Positions 53,831 to 63,622 are shown, numbered from the stretch's first letter. The stretch is DNA of 64,000 nucleotides from Blattabacterium cuenoti (GCF_014251955.1 NZ_CP059203.1:180789-244788); one strand, 5' to 3'. The notes: generated by a model not told the origin, from the letters alone. Numbers and translations: made by a program.

Positions 53831-56131
53831 ATGAAAATAACTGAAAATTTTCATTTTCTTGATAATGAAAAAATTGAAGAAAAAATAATTGATTTTAAAC
53901 ATAAAAATATTACTTGTGTTCGTTTTTTAATTCCTTCTATTCATTGCAGTTCTTGTATATTAATTTTGGAAAAATTGTCTAATCATCATAAATATATTTT
54001 TGAATCTACAGTCGATTTTACCAATAAAAAAGTTAGAATCACATTTAATAATGAAAAATTAAAACTAAGTGAGTTAGCAAAATACCTTGAAAAAATTGGT
54101 TATAAACCGTCTATTAATTTTGAATCCATAAAAGAAAATATGAAGGATGTAAAAAAAAATGGAAAAATATTTAATAGAAAATTAATAGGAAAATTAGCTA
54201 TTTCTTTTTTTTGTTTTGGAAATATCATGCTTTTATCTATTCCAGAATATGTGGGAGCTTATGAAGAAGATTTATGGTTTTTAAAAAATCGTTATTTTTT
54301 CCGTTATTTAATGATTATTCTTTCTTTACCGATAGTTTTCTTTTTTTTCATAGATCATGTAAAAGATGCATTTTTAGGATTCAAAAAACATGTTTTTAAT
54401 AATATAAATGTTCCAATATCTATTGGAGTATTAGTTCTATTTTCATGGAGTTGTTATGAAGTTTTTTTTGATTTGGGATCCGGATATTTTGATAGTCTTG
54501 CTAGTTTTTCTTTATTTTTACTCATTAGTAAAATGCTTCAAATTCATACTCATAATAAAATACTTTCTTTTGATAATAATTATAAATCTTTTTATCCTAT
54601 TTCTGTAACAAAAATCCATCATAAATATTATGAAAAATATGAAAAAGAAGAAAAAATTTTGCTTTCTTCTTTAAAAAAAGGAGATATCATTCTCATTAAG
54701 AATGAAGAAATCATTCCTGTAGATTCTGTTTTAATGAAAGGAAAAGCAATATTAGATAACAGTTTTATTACGGGAGAATCTCATTTGGTTTCTAAAAAAA
54801 TAGGGGATCGTATTTATGCTGGATCAAAACAAAAAGGAGAAGCTATTTTTTTAGAAGTGATTAAAAATGTAGATCAAAGTTATTTGAGTTTATTATGGAA
54901 AAAAAATTTCCGTGATAAAAATAAAAAATTATTTTATTTTAATTCAATAACTAATCAATTAAGTCGATATTTTACTCCTATTGTTTTAATCATTTCTGTC
55001 ATAACTGGAATTTATTGGTATTTTATTAATGTGGAAAAAGTATTTCAAACCACTTTTTCTGTTTTAATCATTACTTGTCCTTGTGCATTAATCCTTTCAA
55101 CTCCATTTATACTGGGAAATATCATACGGTTTTTTTCTAAAAAAGGATTTTATGTAAAAGATATTTTTACAATGGAACGAATTTCCACTATAAGAACTTT
55201 AATTTTTGATAAAACAGGAACTCTTACGGATACAAATAAAGAGAAAATTTTTTTTGTAGGAAATCTAAAAGATCACGATAAAAAAATCATTGCTTCTTTG
55301 TTAAGAAATTCGAATCATCCTTTGAGCAAGAGAATATTTGAAGAATTATCTGTCAATATAAAAGAATATTATCCTATAAAAAATTTTCAAGAAATAATTG
55401 GAAAAGGATTAAAAGGAATAATAAATAATGTTTCAGTTAAGATTGGATCTCAAAAATATTTAGGAATTCATAATCATTTCTCTTGTTGCGAGAATAATAA
55501 TATAAAAAAAAAAACAAATACAACAACAAGTGTTTCTATTTCTATAAACAATAAATTTATAGGTTCTTTTTTATTTAGAAATTATTATCGTAATGGAGTA
55601 AAAAAAATATTTCAAAATCTAAAAAAAAAATATAAGATCATTATTCTTTCCGGAGATAATAATAAATTAGAAAAAAAATATTTAGAATCTATTTTACCCA
55701 AATCAAGTAAAATATTTTTTAATCAAAGTCCAGAAGAAAAGTTAAATTATGTGAAAAAATTACAAAATAAAGGAGAAAAAGTAATGATGTTTGGAGATGG
55801 AATTAATGATTCTTCTGCATTAAATCAAAGTGAAGTGGGAATTGCTGTCTCAGAAAATCCTAGCAGTTTTTTTCCAAGTTGTGATGCTTTTATTCAGTCT
55901 GATCATTTAGATCAAATTTTTTTATTTCTAAAAGTTTCTAGAATTTCTATCATATTGATCATAACTAATTTTATAATTAGTTTTTTTTATAATGGAATAG
56001 GAATCATATTTGCTGTAACTGGATATTTAAAACCTTTTATAGCTGCTATTTTAATGCCTTTGAGTTCTTTATCTGTTATTATATTTTCTATATTTTCTAC
56101 TTGGATAATTTCACGTAGATTTTTATCTTAA
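53831..56131 (+). CDS. ccoI: Copper-transporting P1B-type ATPase for cbb3 oxidase assembly
   Basis: This heavy-metal P-type ATPase (CcoI/FixI) supplies copper for the CcoN active site. The N-terminal metal-binding domain has the CxxC motif HCSSC (C39, C42). The transmembrane metal site is CPC (416-418 in ITCPCALIL). The phosphorylated aspartate is D460 in DKTGTLTD. SGDNNKLEKKY, MMFGDGINDSSAL and HPLS-type motifs (NHPLSKRI) are present. The length is 766 residues. It heads the cluster ccoI-ccoS-ccoNO-ccoQ-ccoP-ccoH, which supports CcoI over a copper-export CopA. Confidence 0.93.
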   Translation: MKITENFHFLDNEKIEEKIIDFKHKNITCVRFLIPSIHCSSCILILEKLSNHHKYIFESTVDFTNKKVRITFNNEKLKLSELAKYLEKIGYKPSINFESIKENMKDVKKNGKIFNRKLIGKLAISFFCFGNIMLLSIPEYVGAYEEDLWFLKNRYFFRYLMIILSLPIVFFFFIDHVKDAFLGFKKHVFNNINVPISIGVLVLFSWSCYEVFFDLGSGYFDSLASFSLFLLISKMLQIHTHNKILSFDNNYKSFYPISVTKIHHKYYEKYEKEEKILLSSLKKGDIILIKNEEIIPVDSVLMKGKAILDNSFITGESHLVSKKIGDRIYAGSKQKGEAIFLEVIKNVDQSYLSLLWKKNFRDKNKKLFYFNSITNQLSRYFTPIVLIISVITGIYWYFINVEKVFQTTFSVLIITCPCALILSTPFILGNIIRFFSKKGFYVKDIFTMERISTIRTLIFDKTGTLTDTNKEKIFFVGNLKDHDKKIIASLLRNSNHPLSKRIFEELSVNIKEYYPIKNFQEIIGKGLKGIINNVSVKIGSQKYLGIHNHFSCCENNNIKKKTNTTTSVSISINNKFIGSFLFRNYYRNGVKKIFQNLKKKYKIIILSGDNNKLEKKYLESILPKSSKIFFNQSPEEKLNYVKKLQNKGEKVMMFGDGINDSSALNQSEVGIAVSENPSSFFPSCDAFIQSDHLDQIFLFLKVSRISIILIITNFIISFFYNGIGIIFAVTGYLKPFIAAILMPLSSLSVIIFSIFSTWIISRRFLS

Positions 56132-56163
56132 ATTTATTTTTTTGAAAAAATTTTTAGGTGTAT

Positions 56164-56337
56164 ATGGATATATTAATTCTTATGATATTATCTAGTATTT
56201 CTTTAGGGGGTATTTTTCTGGTTATTTTTTTAATCAGTCTTTATTCTGGACAATTTGACGATTATGAAACTCCTAGAGTTAGGATTTTAATTGATGATTT
56301 TTATCAGGATGATTCTTGTGAGAAAGAAAAAAAATGA
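56164..56337 (+). CDS. ccoS: cbb3-type oxidase assembly protein CcoS
   Basis: This 57-residue protein starts MDILILMILSSISLGG and has one membrane helix (about 3-27). The cytoplasmic signature SGQFDDYETPRVRILIDD that follows identifies CcoS. CcoS is needed to load heme and copper into CcoN. It lies 32 nt after ccoI and 27 nt before ccoN/O, exactly where Bacteroidota clusters carry it. It is easily missed because of its size. Confidence 0.92.
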   Translation: MDILILMILSSISLGGIFLVIFLISLYSGQFDDYETPRVRILIDDFYQDDSCEKEKK

Positions 56338-56364
56338 ATAATAATTTTTTTATGTTATTTTATT

Positions 56365-58566
56365 ATGAGGAAAATAGAACTAGAAACATACTATTATAAT
56401 AATCGTATTGTTAAAGCTTTTCTATATGCAACTATTTTTTGGGCTACTGTCGGTTTTTTTGCGGGATTAGTTATTGCTCTCATGTTATTTTATCCTGAAT
56501 TTCCTGAATTTTTATTAGGAAATAAATTGAGAAATTCGCAAGGAATAATGGGGTTTGGACGTTGGAGAATGTTACATACCAGTACTACTGTTTTTGCTTT
56601 TGTTGGAAACGTTATTTTTACAGGATCTTACTATTCTTTGCAACGTCTTTTAAAAACAAGAATTTTTAGTGATTCTCTTAGTTGGATTCATTTTTGGGGA
56701 TGGCAAATATTTATTCTTTCTACTTGGATTACTTTTTTATTAGGAATCAATACTAGCAAAGAATATGCTGAACATGAATGGCCTATAGATATATTGATTT
56801 TTTTTATTTGGATTGTTTATGGAATAAATATGATAGGAAGTATTTTAAAAAGAAAAATCAAACATTTATATGTTAGTGTTTGGTTTTTCTTAGGAACATG
56901 GGTCGCTGTCGCTATGTTACATATATTTAATAATCTTGAATTACCTATTTCGCTTATATCTTTTAAAAGCTATTCTATATATGCTGGAGTACAGGATGCT
57001 TTAATGCAATGGTGGTATGGACATAACGCAGTTGCATTTATTTTAACAACTCCTATACTTGGATTAATGTATTATTTTGTTCCAAAAGCATCTAACCAAC
57101 CTATTTTTTCCTATAAACTTTCTATTATTCATTTTTGGTCATTAATTTTTATATATATATGGGCTGGACCACATCATTTAATGTATACTTCCCTTCCTAA
57201 TTGGGCTCAAATGTTGGGAACTATTTTTTCCATTATGTTAATTGCTCCTTCTTGGGGGGGGATGTTAAATGGATTGTTAACCTTAAGAGGAGCTTGGAAA
57301 AAAGTAAAAAAAGATCCTATTTTGAAATTTTTTGCTGTAGGAATTACTTGTTATGGAATGGCAACTTTTGAAGGTCCTATGCTTGCCACTAAAACACTTA
57401 ATTCTATTGGGCATTTTACAGATTGGGTTATTGCTCATGTTCATTTAGGAACTTTAGGTTGGAATGGATTTATGGCTTTTGGAATAATTTATTGGCTAAC
57501 ACAAAAATTGTGGAATACCAAATTATATTCCATTTTATTAGCCAATATTCATTTTTTTTTAGGAATATTGGGAATTATATTGTATGTATTTCCTATGTAT
57601 TTTGGATCTGTATTACAATCTGAAATGTGGAAAAAATTCAATCCTGATGGGACTTTAACATACAAAAATTTTTTGGATACAGTTTTATCCATTATTCCTT
57701 TTTATAAAATAAGATTTATCGGTGGAATTATTTATTTTATTGGATTCATTTTAATGATTTATAATATAGTTAAGACTATAAAAAAAGGTTATTTTCTTAA
57801 TGATGAATTTTTTCAAGGAATTCCATTTTATGATAATTCTCATAATAATAAAAATGAAAAGTTTCATAGTTGGTTAGAACAAAGGCCTATACAACTAACT
57901 ATCCTTTCTTTTATAGCTGTTGCTATTGGGGGATTTATAGAAATCATTCCTACTTTAGTAATCAAATCTAATGTTCCTACTATTAATAGTGTAAAACCTT
58001 ATAAAGCTCTTGAATTAGAAGGGAGAGATCTTTTTGTAAGAGAAGGTTGTAACGCCTGTCATAGTGCACAAGTTCGTCCATTTAGAGATGAAGTGGTTCG
58101 TTATGGAGAATATTCTAAAGCTGGAGAATTTGTATATGATCATCCATTTCTTTGGGGATCTAAAAGAACAGGACCTGATTTAGCAAGAGAAGGAGGGAAA
58201 AATCCTAATTCTTGGCATTATAAACATATGCATAACCCTCGTTCAACATCTCCTGGTTCTATTATGCCAAGGTATCCTTGGTTAATTTACAATAAATTAG
58301 ATAGATCTAATACAGAAAAAAAAATAAAAGCTATGATAAAATTAGGAGTTCCATATACTTCGGTAGATATAAAAAATTTGAATCATGATATGGATTTTCA
58401 AGCAAATAAAATTGTTTCTGATATATATAATGAATATCCAGAAATAAAAAAAGAAATAGATTTACAAAAAGTAAAAGAAAAAGAGAAATTTATCCCTTTG
58501 GAAAAAAGAGAGGTCATAGCTCTTATTTCTTACTTACAACGTTTAGGAATCGATATTAAGTCTTAA
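56365..58566 (+). CDS. ccoN: Fused cbb3-type cytochrome c oxidase subunits I and II (CcoN-CcoO)
   Basis: The first about 480 residues are the 12-helix CcoN subunit, with heme-ligating histidines in the HTSTTVFAF, WWYGHNAVAF, GPHHLMYTSLPNW and HVHLGTLGWN segments. The last about 230 residues are CcoO: a membrane anchor and a c-type heme site CNACH (C562, C565, H566), with RTGPDLAREGGKN and SIMPRYPWL (methionine ligand) downstream. Fusion of the two is a known Bacteroidota arrangement. The enzyme reduces oxygen with high affinity and pumps protons, suited to a low-oxygen host cell. The stop overlaps the next start by one base. Confidence 0.96.
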   Translation: MRKIELETYYYNNRIVKAFLYATIFWATVGFFAGLVIALMLFYPEFPEFLLGNKLRNSQGIMGFGRWRMLHTSTTVFAFVGNVIFTGSYYSLQRLLKTRIFSDSLSWIHFWGWQIFILSTWITFLLGINTSKEYAEHEWPIDILIFFIWIVYGINMIGSILKRKIKHLYVSVWFFLGTWVAVAMLHIFNNLELPISLISFKSYSIYAGVQDALMQWWYGHNAVAFILTTPILGLMYYFVPKASNQPIFSYKLSIIHFWSLIFIYIWAGPHHLMYTSLPNWAQMLGTIFSIMLIAPSWGGMLNGLLTLRGAWKKVKKDPILKFFAVGITCYGMATFEGPMLATKTLNSIGHFTDWVIAHVHLGTLGWNGFMAFGIIYWLTQKLWNTKLYSILLANIHFFLGILGIILYVFPMYFGSVLQSEMWKKFNPDGTLTYKNFLDTVLSIIPFYKIRFIGGIIYFIGFILMIYNIVKTIKKGYFLNDEFFQGIPFYDNSHNNKNEKFHSWLEQRPIQLTILSFIAVAIGGFIEIIPTLVIKSNVPTINSVKPYKALELEGRDLFVREGCNACHSAQVRPFRDEVVRYGEYSKAGEFVYDHPFLWGSKRTGPDLAREGGKNPNSWHYKHMHNPRSTSPGSIMPRYPWLIYNKLDRSNTEKKIKAMIKLGVPYTSVDIKNLNHDMDFQANKIVSDIYNEYPEIKKEIDLQKVKEKEKFIPLEKREVIALISYLQRLGIDIKS

Positions 58567-58757
58567 TGATAAGTTTTTTTAAACAATACTTTTCAACAGA
58601 AAAGTATATTGGAATTTTTCAATCTATTATATTAATTTTATTTTTAATGACTTTTTTTTTCATTTTATTTTTTGTGTTTTCAAAACCTAAAAAATATTAT
58701 GAAAAAGTCAGGGAGTTGCCTTTAGAAGGGAATAAAAAAAAACAGGAATATTTATGA
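58566..58757 (+). CDS. ccoQ: Small CcoQ-like subunit of cbb3 oxidase
   Basis: A 63-residue protein with one membrane helix (about 17-40: IILILFLMTFFFILFFVF) followed by a short basic tail with the pattern FSKPKKYYEKVRELPLEG. The position between ccoN/O and ccoP, with a 1-nt overlap upstream and a 4-nt ATGA overlap downstream, identifies it as the CcoQ/FixQ-type small subunit. Sequence similarity alone is weak because the family is poorly conserved. Confidence 0.75.
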   Translation: MISFFKQYFSTEKYIGIFQSIILILFLMTFFFILFFVFSKPKKYYEKVRELPLEGNKKKQEYL

Positions 58758-59617
58758 GATCAAAAATTCCTTATTTTATTATGATTCCTTCTATTTTATC
58801 TGTTATAATGTTTATGTTCTATATTATTTTTGGGGATCATTATATAGGACATCCAATAACTATATCCTTTTTTATAACGATAACAATTTTACTATTTATT
58901 TTAGATTCTATTGATGATTTAATATTTCGTAGAAAAATAAAATTTTTAACAGAAAAAAAAAGACGTCAGATTTTGGAGGAAAATGAAGGAAATTATTTTT
59001 TTATATTTTATAAATTTATATTTCATGATCCTAAAATAAATCAAGAAGTTAAAAGAATAGATCATGGATTTGATGGGATTATAGAATTAGATAATAAATT
59101 ACCAATGTGGTGGATTCATCTTTTTTATCTTACAATTGTTTTTTCCTTTATTTATTTTTTTTCTTATTTCTTAACAGATTTTTCTAATCCTTATAAAGAA
59201 TATGAAATAGCTTATAAAAAACAGTTAAAAGAAATAGAAATTTTTGAAAAAAAAACTCCTCAAGTTACTATAGCAAATGCTTTTTTTAACAAAAAATTTA
59301 TAGATAGTGGAAAAATTCTTTTTGAAGAAAATTGTGCTACTTGTCATCAGTCTGATGGAAGTGGAAATATAGGACCTAATTTGACAGATGATTACTGGAT
59401 AAATATTGTGGATAAAAATTTATTTAAAAATATATTTTCTATAATTTGGAATGGAAGTAAAAATAATCCCACTATGCGAGCTTTTGGAGAATCAGGAGAA
59501 ATTAAAGGAAATGATATTCAAAAAATATCTAGTTATGTTTATTTTATAAATACAAAATCAAAAAAACCTATAAAATCTAAAACTCATCAAGGAAAAAAAA
59601 TTATGGATTGGAACTGA
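58754..59617 (+). CDS. ccoP: cbb3-type cytochrome c oxidase subunit III (CcoP), single heme c
   Basis: CcoP carries electrons to CcoO/CcoN. The N-terminal part has two or more membrane helices (about 7-24, 33-50 and 118-142) and the CcoP N-terminal motif HGFDGIIELDNKLPMWWIHLF. The C-terminal cytochrome c domain has one CxxCH (CATCH: C194, C197, H198), with NIGPNLTDDYWI next to it. Proteobacterial CcoP has two hemes; the one-heme form is usual in Bacteroidota. The last helix-rich part has a methionine ligand candidate in NPTMRAFG. The length is 287 residues. Confidence 0.93.
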   Translation: MRSKIPYFIMIPSILSVIMFMFYIIFGDHYIGHPITISFFITITILLFILDSIDDLIFRRKIKFLTEKKRRQILEENEGNYFFIFYKFIFHDPKINQEVKRIDHGFDGIIELDNKLPMWWIHLFYLTIVFSFIYFFSYFLTDFSNPYKEYEIAYKKQLKEIEIFEKKTPQVTIANAFFNKKFIDSGKILFEENCATCHQSDGSGNIGPNLTDDYWINIVDKNLFKNIFSIIWNGSKNNPTMRAFGESGEIKGNDIQKISSYVYFINTKSKKPIKSKTHQGKKIMDWN

Positions 59618-59634
59618 TTTATTAAATTTGAATA

Positions 59635-60090
59635 ATGAAAATAAAATTTTCCTGGGAAACAGGAATTGTATTATCTTTGTTTGTTTTTATAATTTTTATT
59701 ATTTACACTGCATTTTTTTTTCCTCATGTAGAAAGTCAACTTGTATCAGATAGATATTATGAAGAAGAAATAAGATATCAAGAAATTATAAATGAAAAAA
59801 AAAATGCATTAAAACTTCCTAAAAAAATTAAAATATCCATTTTATCTTCTGGAATTAAAATCATATTTCCACAGATTTTAGATAATGTTCATGGTTTTTT
59901 TACTTTATTTAGATATTCTTCTAAAGATTTAGATGTTTCACGTTCTTTTTCTTTTAAAACGATAAGAAATTCAAATAAAACATTATTTATTTCTAAAAAA
60001 TTTTTGAAAAAAGGATATTACAAACTTATCATTAGATGGAAATCCAATGAAAAAAAATTTTTTTTAGAAAAAAATTTTTTTTGGTCATAA
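59635..60090 (+). CDS. ccoH: FixH/CcoH family protein
   Basis: FixH/CcoH is a one-helix membrane protein that interacts with CcoN during cbb3 assembly. Here a helix covers about residues 10-30 (GIVLSLFVFIIFIIYTAFF). The family-typical VESQLVSDRYYEEEIRYQ and a beta-rich periplasmic domain follow, 151 residues in total. It lies 17 nt after ccoP. In most Bacteroidota clusters a ccoG gene stands between ccoP and ccoH; it is absent here. Confidence 0.88.
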   Translation: MKIKFSWETGIVLSLFVFIIFIIYTAFFFPHVESQLVSDRYYEEEIRYQEIINEKKNALKLPKKIKISILSSGIKIIFPQILDNVHGFFTLFRYSSKDLDVSRSFSFKTIRNSNKTLFISKKFLKKGYYKLIIRWKSNEKKFFLEKNFFWS

Positions 60091-60158
60091 AAAAAATATT
60101 GTGATTGTTTACTTACAATTTATTTTTTTTATCTGTTTTCAGAATTTAATAAAATATA

Positions 60159-62444
60159 ATGAGAAAAAATATAAGTAGGAGTTTTCGTGAAGAATCCTTA
60201 GACTATCATAGTCAATTTCCTTCTGGAAAAATACAAATTACTCCAACTAAAAAATACAGTAGTCAAAGAGATTTATCTTTAGCGTATTCTCCGGGAGTTG
60301 CAGAACCTTGCAAAGAAATAGCTCGTTCCTCTAATGAAGTTTATAAATATACATCTAAAGGAAATCTTGTTGCGGTGATCACTAATGGAACAGCTGTATT
60401 AGGTCTTGGAGATATTGGTGCGTTAGCATCTAAACCTGTTATGGAAGGAAAAGCTCTTTTATTCAAAATATTTTCTGGAATTGATGTCTTTGATATAGAG
60501 ATAGATGAATCTGATCCAGAAAAATTTATAGATGCAGTAAAAGCTATAGCTCCAACTTTTGGAGGAATCAATTTAGAAGATATAAAAGCTCCAGAAGCTT
60601 TTGAAATAGAACGAAGACTAAAATCTGAATTAAATATTCCTGTCATGCATGATGATCAACATGGAACAGCTATTATTTCAGGTGCGGCATTAATTAATGC
60701 CATTAACTATGTTGAAAAAAACATTCATGATATCAAAATGGTAGTTAATGGAGCAGGATCTGCTGCTATTTCTTGTACAAGAATTTATAAACAACTTGGA
60801 GTCAATCCGAAAAATATTCTTATGTTTGATAGTAAAGGATTATTACATCTTTCACGAAAAGATTTAAATGAAGAAAAAAAAGAATTTGCAGTAAACACTT
60901 CTTCTTCTATTCAAAAATTAGAACAAGCTATTCAAAATGCGGATGTTTTTATCGGATTATCCATAGGTGGGGTTTTAACTCCAAAAATGTTAAAAAGTAT
61001 GGCGAAAGATCCTATTGTTTTTGCTATGGCTAATCCTGATCCAGAAATAGATTATAATTTAGCAGTAAAAATACGTCCAGACGTAATTATAGCTACTGGT
61101 AGAAGTGATTATCCTAATCAAGTCAACAATGTATTAGGATTCCCTTATATTTTTAGAGGGGCATTAGATGTTCATGCAAGCATCATTAATGATGAAATGA
61201 AATTAGCAGCGGTTCATGCTATCGCTTCTTTAGCAAAAGAACCTGTCCCAGAACAGGTAAATATTGTTTATAATAAGAAAAATATTTCTTTTGGAAAAGA
61301 ATATATTATTCCTAAACCTTTTGACAATCGATTAATAACTCGTGTAGCTCCTGCTGTTGCTAAAGCGGCTATGGATTCTGGAGTAGCAAGAAATCCTATT
61401 TTAGATTGGAAAATCTACCAAGAAAAATTACTTGATAGGATGGGATACGAAAGTAAAATACTCAGAATGATTCAAAATAGAGCACGTACGAATCCTAAAA
61501 AAGTTGTTTTTTGTAATGGAGTAGAATATGACATTCTAAAATCTATTCAAATTCTTAATGAAGAAGGAATTATTTCTCAAGCTGTTGTTTTAGGAAATGA
61601 ATATAGAATAAAACATTTAATAAATGAAAATAATTTAGATGTTGAATTGATAATAATAGATCCTGAAAAAGAAGAAAATAGAAAAAAAATAGAAGATTAT
61701 GCTCAAATTCTTTGGAAAAGGAGAAATAGAAAAGGATTAACTCTATATGATGCAAAAAGTCGCATACGTACTCCTGATCATTTTGGAGCAATGATGGTTG
61801 ATCAAGGAGAAGCAGATGCTATTATAACAGGATATTCAAGAAGTTTTTCATTAAGTTTACGACCTTTGTTAGAAGTTATAGGAAGGGCAGATTCTGTATA
61901 TAAAATAGCAGGAATGATGATTTTATTAACTAAACGTGGGCCTCTATTTTTAGCAGATACGGCCGTTATTCCAGATCCAACTAGTGAAGAATTGGCTAGA
62001 ATAGCATTAATGGCTTCTTATGTAGTAAAAGCTTTTGATATAGAACCCCATATAGCTATGTTATCTTTTCAAAATTTTTCATCCAGTTCGAAAACTTCTT
62101 CTAAAGTATCTCAAACCGTTGCTTTTTTACATAAAAAATATCCAGATTTAATAGTAGATGGAGAATTACAACCAGATTTTGCATTAAATGAATTTTTGTT
62201 AGCTAGTAAATTTCCTTTTTCTAAACTTGTTAAAAAAAGAGCAAATATTTTTATTTTCCCAAATCTTGAATCGGGAAATTTAACTTATAAATTTATTAGA
62301 GGATTAGGAAATGTTCAAACTATTGGACCAGTTATGTTAGGAATGCGAAAACCAGCACATGTAATGCAAATGCAATCTAGTATAGAAGAAATTGTGAATT
62401 TAGCTACTTTATCCGTAATAGATGCGCAAATTAGAAAAAATTAA
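60159..62444 (+). CDS. maeB: NADP-dependent malic enzyme with phosphotransacetylase-like C-terminal domain
   Basis: MaeB decarboxylates malate to pyruvate and makes NADPH. The N-terminal half (to about 430) is the malic enzyme: SLAYSPGVAEPCKEIA, VITNGTAVLGLGDIGALASKPVMEGKA, NLEDIKAPEAFEIE, MHDDQHGTAII and the NADP-binding VVNGAGSAAISC. The C-terminal half resembles phosphate acetyltransferase (LTLYDAKSRIRTPDHFGAM, ADAIITGYSRSF) but is generally regulatory rather than active in this family. The length of 761 residues is normal. It would feed pyruvate to the E1 enzymes. Its end overlaps convergent murI by 14 nt. Confidence 0.96.
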   Translation: MRKNISRSFREESLDYHSQFPSGKIQITPTKKYSSQRDLSLAYSPGVAEPCKEIARSSNEVYKYTSKGNLVAVITNGTAVLGLGDIGALASKPVMEGKALLFKIFSGIDVFDIEIDESDPEKFIDAVKAIAPTFGGINLEDIKAPEAFEIERRLKSELNIPVMHDDQHGTAIISGAALINAINYVEKNIHDIKMVVNGAGSAAISCTRIYKQLGVNPKNILMFDSKGLLHLSRKDLNEEKKEFAVNTSSSIQKLEQAIQNADVFIGLSIGGVLTPKMLKSMAKDPIVFAMANPDPEIDYNLAVKIRPDVIIATGRSDYPNQVNNVLGFPYIFRGALDVHASIINDEMKLAAVHAIASLAKEPVPEQVNIVYNKKNISFGKEYIIPKPFDNRLITRVAPAVAKAAMDSGVARNPILDWKIYQEKLLDRMGYESKILRMIQNRARTNPKKVVFCNGVEYDILKSIQILNEEGIISQAVVLGNEYRIKHLINENNLDVELIIIDPEKEENRKKIEDYAQILWKRRNRKGLTLYDAKSRIRTPDHFGAMMVDQGEADAIITGYSRSFSLSLRPLLEVIGRADSVYKIAGMMILLTKRGPLFLADTAVIPDPTSEELARIALMASYVVKAFDIEPHIAMLSFQNFSSSSKTSSKVSQTVAFLHKKYPDLIVDGELQPDFALNEFLLASKFPFSKLVKKRANIFIFPNLESGNLTYKFIRGLGNVQTIGPVMLGMRKPAHVMQMQSSIEEIVNLATLSVIDAQIRKN

Positions 62445-63261
62445 AAATATGTGTTTTAAAAAAAACTTTTTTTCCAAAAAAAATTTGAACTTGTTTTTTA
62501 AAAAATGAAGAAACAGAACTTGATGTATAAAAGATAGAGATAGGATTATTATTCCATGTAGGATTAGGATGAAATAAATTATTTTCATATAATTTTTTTT
62601 GTATATCTTGAACTACTATTTTTTGTACATCAATTATGCGTACTTTTCCATGATAAAAATTATTTATTTCATTTTTTATAAATAGATAATGAGTACAAGC
62701 TAATAATAATGTATCTATTGATTTCAAATGATTCAAATAATATTCAATGATAGAATGAATCTTTTTTTTTTCAAATCCATTTTCAATAATAGAAGCTAAT
62801 AAAGGGGTCTCCATTTGAACTATATCCAAATCTAAATGATGAAAATATTTTTTTATTTTTTTTGGAAAAAAATTTGAACGTATAGTAGCAGGGGTTGCCA
62901 TAATTCCTATTTTTTTAGAGGAAATTAATGTATTATTTTTTATTACAGGTTCTATCACGTTAAATATTAATAATTTTTTACAAAATTCTTTTTTAATGAT
63001 CTCTAAAGCGTTAGAGACTATTGTATTGCAAGCGATGACTATTGCTTTGCATTTTTTTTTGTAAAGAAAAGAAGCAATTTTTATTGAATATTTTTTAATA
63101 AATTCTTTAGATTTATCTCCATAAGGCATATTTGCAGTATCTCCAAAATAAATAATACATTCATTAGGCATATGTATTTTAATTTCTTTAGCTATCAGAA
63201 GTCCTCCAATTCCAGAATCAAATATTCCTATCGGAGATGATGATGATGGAATCATTATCAT
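62431..63261 (-). CDS. murI: Glutamate racemase
   Basis: MurI makes D-glutamate for peptidoglycan. The two catalytic cysteines are in IACNTIVSNAL (C78) and LLACTHYLF (about 190). IGIFDSGIGGLLIAKEI, IYFGDTANMPYGDKS and the ATPATIRSNFF block are typical. The length is 276 residues. Two ATG codons two residues apart leave the start slightly open. It lies 14 nt after rpsT and overlaps maeB at its end. With dapD and the glucosaminidase it shows that peptidoglycan synthesis is retained. Confidence 0.96.
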   Translation of the reverse strand: MIMIPSSSSPIGIFDSGIGGLLIAKEIKIHMPNECIIYFGDTANMPYGDKSKEFIKKYSIKIASFLYKKKCKAIVIACNTIVSNALEIIKKEFCKKLLIFNVIEPVIKNNTLISSKKIGIMATPATIRSNFFPKKIKKYFHHLDLDIVQMETPLLASIIENGFEKKKIHSIIEYYLNHLKSIDTLLLACTHYLFIKNEINNFYHGKVRIIDVQKIVVQDIQKKLYENNLFHPNPTWNNNPISIFYTSSSVSSFFKKQVQIFFGKKVFFKTHIFNFF

Positions 63262-63275
63262 TTTTTTTTCTTCTT

Positions 63276-63524
63276 TTATTTTTTTAATAAAAAATTTTTA
63301 CTTAATTTTTTTTTTAACCTTGCAGCTTTATTCATATGGATGATATTTCTTTTAGCTAACTTATCTATCATAGAAAATATCTTGGAAAATTCTTCTTTTT
63401 TATTTTCCTTTATTTTTATTAATTTTTTAATAGCTGTCCTTGTACTTTTATATACATATTTATTCCGTAAACGTCGGGTGTGGTTCTGTCTAATCCTTTT
63501 TATAGCAGATAAATGATTTGCCAT
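63276..63524 (-). CDS. rpsT: 30S ribosomal protein S20
   Basis: S20 binds 16S rRNA in the body of the 30S subunit. The protein begins MANHLSAIKRIRQNHTRRLRN, the S20 signature. The C-terminal MIDKLAKRNIIHMNKAARLKKKLSK helix completes it at 82 residues. A longer reading frame runs into the tRNA-Glu gene and is not real. It lies 26 nt downstream of tRNA-Glu on the same strand and 14 nt before murI. Confidence 0.96.
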   Translation of the reverse strand: MANHLSAIKRIRQNHTRRLRNKYVYKSTRTAIKKLIKIKENKKEEFSKIFSMIDKLAKRNIIHMNKAARLKKKLSKNFLLKK

Positions 63525-63550
63525 GTTTATATATATAATAAATAAAATAA

Positions 63551-63622
63551 TAGCCCATAGGGGAATCGAACCCCTCTTTCCAGGATGAAAACCTGATGTC
63601 CTAACCAATAGACGAATGGGCC
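63551..63622 (-). tRNA. tRNA-Glu (UUC)
   Basis: The minus strand folds as tRNA: acceptor GGCCCAT with ATGGGCT (position 1-72 is a G-U pair), D arm with TCTATTGGTTAGGA, anticodon arm CAGG-TTTTCAT-CCTG with anticodon UUC, and T arm GAGGGG-TTCGATT-CCCCT region. The discriminator is A and no CCA is encoded. It stands just upstream of rpsT on the same strand. Confidence 0.95.
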
